Source: Verrucomicrobiota bacterium
GTDB lineage: Bacteria; Verrucomicrobiota; Verrucomicrobiia; Opitutales; UBA953
Length of the DNA stretch: 64,000 nucleotides
Direction: 5' to 3'
Assembly (NCBI GenBank): GCA_030830965.1
Contig: JAURLX010000018.1
Coordinates: 1 to 64,000, forward strand
Position 1 is the stretch's first letter, and each line of letters opens with the position of its first letter. The translations under genes were made by a program, and so were the position numbers. The notes beneath the pieces were generated by a model, which saw only the letters and a list, made by a program, of their open reading frames with translations, made no database searches and was not told the origin of the DNA. Of this stretch, positions 61,685 to 64,000 are shown piece after piece.

Positions 61685-63672
61685 CGCTGGCTACGGGGGT
61701 TGCGGTAGATGTAGAAGCGTCCGTCCTCGGCGCCACCCAGAAAATCGAGCACCCCGTCGCCATCGAAATCGACCACGGTCGGGCTGACATCATGACCTTC
61801 GATGTTCTGCTTCACGAGGGGGCCGAGGTCCTGGAAGGCCCAGCGCCCGTCGGCGTGCAGCACCTGCCGCAAGAAATTGGCGCTGGAGGAGTTGAGCAGG
61901 ATGTCCATCCGGCCGTCACCGTCCCAATCGGTCACGCAGAGCTTGCGACGGCCGCTCTTGCCGGCGAGGCCCCTGGACAGAAGCAACGGCCCGCCCTTGG
62001 GGTCCGTGAAGACCCGCCGGGGCGGAAGCAACACGCGGGCTGAGCCTCGTACGGCCCGCTCAAACAGGGCAAGGTGCCCTTCGTGATCGAGCATCACAAG
62101 GTCGCACAGACCATCGTTGTTCCAATCGACCGCGAAAGGGGTGGTACGCCACTGGGTGAGCAGGCCCTTGCCTTCGGGCCTGAGCCATCCGTAGGCCAGT
62201 TTCGGCTGCGCTCCCTCCCATTCGACCTCGACCGGACGGGCCGCTTCGAGCCGCGGCGCCTGCCGAGTGCCCGCATTGCGATGCCAGACGACCTTGCCGA
62301 GGATGGAGTTGAGGAGGATGTCCGGCAGTCCGTCGCCGTCCCAATCAGCGATGGAGAGCGTGGTATAGCCCCACTTGGCCTCACAGGGCCCCTGGATGCT
62401 GCCGTTGTAGCCGGCCATGGGTCGGATGGGAGCTCCGTCAGCCTCTATTGCGCGAGGCGCGGCCCACTTGGGCTCGGCGACCTTGGGTCCGGAGAGGTTC
62501 TCAAAAAGCATCACGTAGCCGGCGGTGTTGCCACTGACGATGTCGGTGTCGCCGTCGCCGTCCCAGTCGAAGCCGACCGGGGTGGCCAGGGCGCCGCACT
62601 TGAGTTCATCGGCCTCCTGCTGGAAATATCGGGGCGGCAGGAACTGCGGCGTCCGCTCTGCGGTGAATCCTCCGGAGTTCTCAATGAAGGCGACGCGGCC
62701 GTCCTCATCACCGACGATCAGGTCGAGGTCCCCGTCCTTGTCCCAGTCGATCGCCACGGGCACGATCATCTCCAGGTCCATGGTCAGAGACTGAGGCGCG
62801 CCAGGCAGCCGGGCAGCCTCCTGCTTCGATAGCCAGGCCGAGGGAGGCCCCTTCTGGCCGGGGCGCAGGGTCAGGCGCCTGCCTGCGGCATACTGAGGAT
62901 TGATACGTCCGCCGGTGTTCTCGAAATAGGTGAAGCCGTCCAGGAACTCGCCGCAGAGGAGGTCGAGGTCGCCGTCACCGTCCCAGTCGGCGAGGTTTGG
63001 TGAGGGCCAGCCGAAGGTCTCCAGGGGCTTCTCGTCAACACTGAGTCGGACGGGCTTGGCATAGTCAGGCTTGGCGTCGGTCCCCTTGTTGGTCGCGACA
63101 TAGACGAAGCCCCGCAGCGGCCCGCGGACCCATTTGCCCGAAGGGTCATAACCGTCGTCCCATCCGTAGTCGGTCCAGTCACCGACGCCGATGATGAGGT
63201 CGGTGCGGCCGTCGACGTTGTAGTCGGCGAAGCGCCACATGTTGGCGCGCACTTTGTTGGGATGGACGTTCGTAGGCAGAGGCAGCTTCACGGGCTTGTC
63301 CAAGCCGGTCTTGAGGAAGTCAGGATAGACGGCCCCGGGCGAAGTCACGACAGGCCTGCCGGCGACATGGCTGACCTGGACGTTCTGCAGGCCCTTGCTG
63401 ATGCGCCGGCCGGGCTTGAAGACGGGCATCTTGTCCCGCGCGGTGTCGCCGCTGGCGTTCTCGAAGAAGTAGACGCCGTTCGAAGGCTTGTCGGGACAGT
63501 TCACGACGAGGTCGAGGTCGCCGTCGCCGTCGAAGTCCATGGGAAGGGGCCAGGCCCAGAGCCCGACGCCGAGGTCGACCACGAGTCCGGGATTGTTGTA
63601 GCGAAGGCGGGCGAGCGCGGGCTCTTCGGCCGACACGGCGGACGCGATGAGAAGGAGGATGAATCGGCTCAT
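61681..63672 (-). CDS. Secreted FG-GAP / VCBS repeat protein
   Basis: About 663 aa from the ATG at 63672 (signal peptide MSRFILLLIASAVSA); the track start at 63912 adds 80 residues. At least seven Asp-rich Ca-binding blades recur (DFDGDGDLDLVVN, DWDGDGDLDLLCG, DWDKDGDLDLIVGDEDG, DWDGDGDTDIVSGN, DWDGDGLPDILLN, DWDGDGRMDILLN, DFDGDGVLDFLGG), making a seven-bladed or similar integrin-like propeller. No catalytic motif is seen. Such proteins commonly bind polysaccharides or act as extracellular scaffolds. It starts two bases after the sialidase stop and overlaps the Gfo/Idh/MocA gene, so all three are coupled. Confidence 0.92.
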   Translation of the reverse strand: MSRFILLLIASAVSAEEPALARLRYNNPGLVVDLGVGLWAWPLPMDFDGDGDLDLVVNCPDKPSNGVYFFENASGDTARDKMPVFKPGRRISKGLQNVQVSHVAGRPVVTSPGAVYPDFLKTGLDKPVKLPLPTNVHPNKVRANMWRFADYNVDGRTDLIIGVGDWTDYGWDDGYDPSGKWVRGPLRGFVYVATNKGTDAKPDYAKPVRLSVDEKPLETFGWPSPNLADWDGDGDLDLLCGEFLDGFTYFENTGGRINPQYAAGRRLTLRPGQKGPPSAWLSKQEAARLPGAPQSLTMDLEMIVPVAIDWDKDGDLDLIVGDEDGRVAFIENSGGFTAERTPQFLPPRYFQQEADELKCGALATPVGFDWDGDGDTDIVSGNTAGYVMLFENLSGPKVAEPKWAAPRAIEADGAPIRPMAGYNGSIQGPCEAKWGYTTLSIADWDGDGLPDILLNSILGKVVWHRNAGTRQAPRLEAARPVEVEWEGAQPKLAYGWLRPEGKGLLTQWRTTPFAVDWNNDGLCDLVMLDHEGHLALFERAVRGSARVLLPPRRVFTDPKGGPLLLSRGLAGKSGRRKLCVTDWDGDGRMDILLNSSSANFLRQVLHADGRWAFQDLGPLVKQNIEGHDVSPTVVDFDGDGVLDFLGGAEDGRFYIYRNPRSQR

Positions 63673-63674
63673 GA

Positions 63675-64000
63675 TCAAAGGGGCCAGCGTCCGTCGACGA
63701 TGGGTCGACCGACAAGGCGGGACGGATCGACGACGACATGCTTCACCTTTTGGCGCTTCCAGGTGTAGGTGATGTGAACCAGGCCGTCTGAAGCCTGGAT
63801 GATGGAGGGGTAGCTGTATTCGCCGGGGTCGGATTCCAGGACGAGCGCGGCTCGCCAGTCCTTGCCGTCCTGGCTGACGGCGAGGTTCAGGGGCGTCCGC
63901 AGTCCGCCCCACTTGCCGGGCGTGCCGGCGACATGGTTGTAGACGATGAGATGCCGGCCGTCGGCCAAGGTGACGGCATCGGTGCCGCTGTTGTTGTTGG
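63675..64000 (-). CDS. Sialidase-like (BNR) protein, C-terminal part only
   Basis: The frame is open to the right edge; about 108 residues are visible and the N-terminus lies outside the window. The track entry begins at an internal TTG. Visible text reads NNNSGTDAVTLADGRHLIVYN, then LAVSQDGKDWRAALVLE (an Asp-box-like blade) and YSYPSIIQASDGLVHITYTWKRQ, the C-terminal signature of BNR_2/exo-alpha-sialidase-family proteins. PVC members are often annotated as sialidases but need not act on sialic acid. It is the upstream gene of the FG-GAP and Gfo/Idh/MocA operon. Confidence 0.87.
   Translation of the reverse strand, partial: NNNSGTDAVTLADGRHLIVYNHVAGTPGKWGGLRTPLNLAVSQDGKDWRAALVLESDPGEYSYPSIIQASDGLVHITYTWKRQKVKHVVVDPSRLVGRPIVDGRWPL

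Overview
This window is 64 kb of high-GC, gene-dense bacterial DNA. The gene content points to the PVC superphylum, most likely Verrucomicrobiota, although I cannot fix a genus from sequence alone. The evidence is three DUF1549/DUF1553 + DUF1501 gene pairs, five very large secreted beta-propeller proteins (four with a C-terminal CxxCH cytochrome c module), four DUF1080 loci, two formylglycine-type sulfatases, Tat-exported oxidoreductases and an FG-GAP protein. I see no tRNA, rRNA, CRISPR array, transposase or phage gene. No gene-free stretch is longer than about 165 bases.

Layout. 1-7.3 kb: a ThuA/propeller/cytochrome protein (cut by the window edge), an AraC-type regulator, and a divergent two-gene unit encoding the two halves of the plant Tm-1 protein family (PEP-hydrolase-like TIM barrel, then UPF0261). 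7.3-15.6 kb (minus): esterase, GMC oxidoreductase, Tat-signal small subunit, then a 1219-aa DUF1080-SGNH-propeller-cytochrome fusion. This reads as a periplasmic 3-keto-glycoside oxidation and cleavage operon. 15.7-18.0 kb: a small membrane protein and an ABC-F ATPase. 18.0-23.6 kb (minus): two more propeller proteins. 23.7-33.45 kb (plus): a six-gene operon (PSCyt1/DUF1549/DUF1553, DUF1501, esterase, FAD oxidoreductase, two DUF1080 proteins) ending in a clear intrinsic terminator. 33.5-38.1 kb: a second DUF1553/DUF1501 pair. 38.1-39.6 kb: an arylsulfatase.

39.7-52.5 kb is mostly housekeeping or accessory: methyltransferase coupled to a SMUG1 uracil-DNA glycosylase, biosynthetic arginine decarboxylase, flavin reductase, a MenH-like hydrolase, a third DUF1549/DUF1553 + DUF1501 pair, then an Hsp70-TPR protein overlapping a minimal superfamily 1 helicase, and a membrane protein. 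52.6-64 kb returns to saccharide and ester catabolism: propeller-cytochrome/DUF1080/ceramidase-like operon, a second sulfatase, a serine beta-lactamase-fold hydrolase, and a coupled sialidase, FG-GAP, Gfo/Idh/MocA operon cut by the right edge.

How the genes fit together (inference): most of the window looks like an exported toolkit for desulfating, de-esterifying, oxidising and cleaving complex glycans or glycosides, with electrons passed to many c-type cytochrome domains. The most interesting points are the candidate 3-keto-glycoside operon with a hydrolase-cytochrome fusion, the split Tm-1 homologues beside an AraC regulator, the Hsp70-TPR/SF1-helicase pair, and the way one propeller-HEAT-cytochrome chassis carries a different N-terminal module in each copy.
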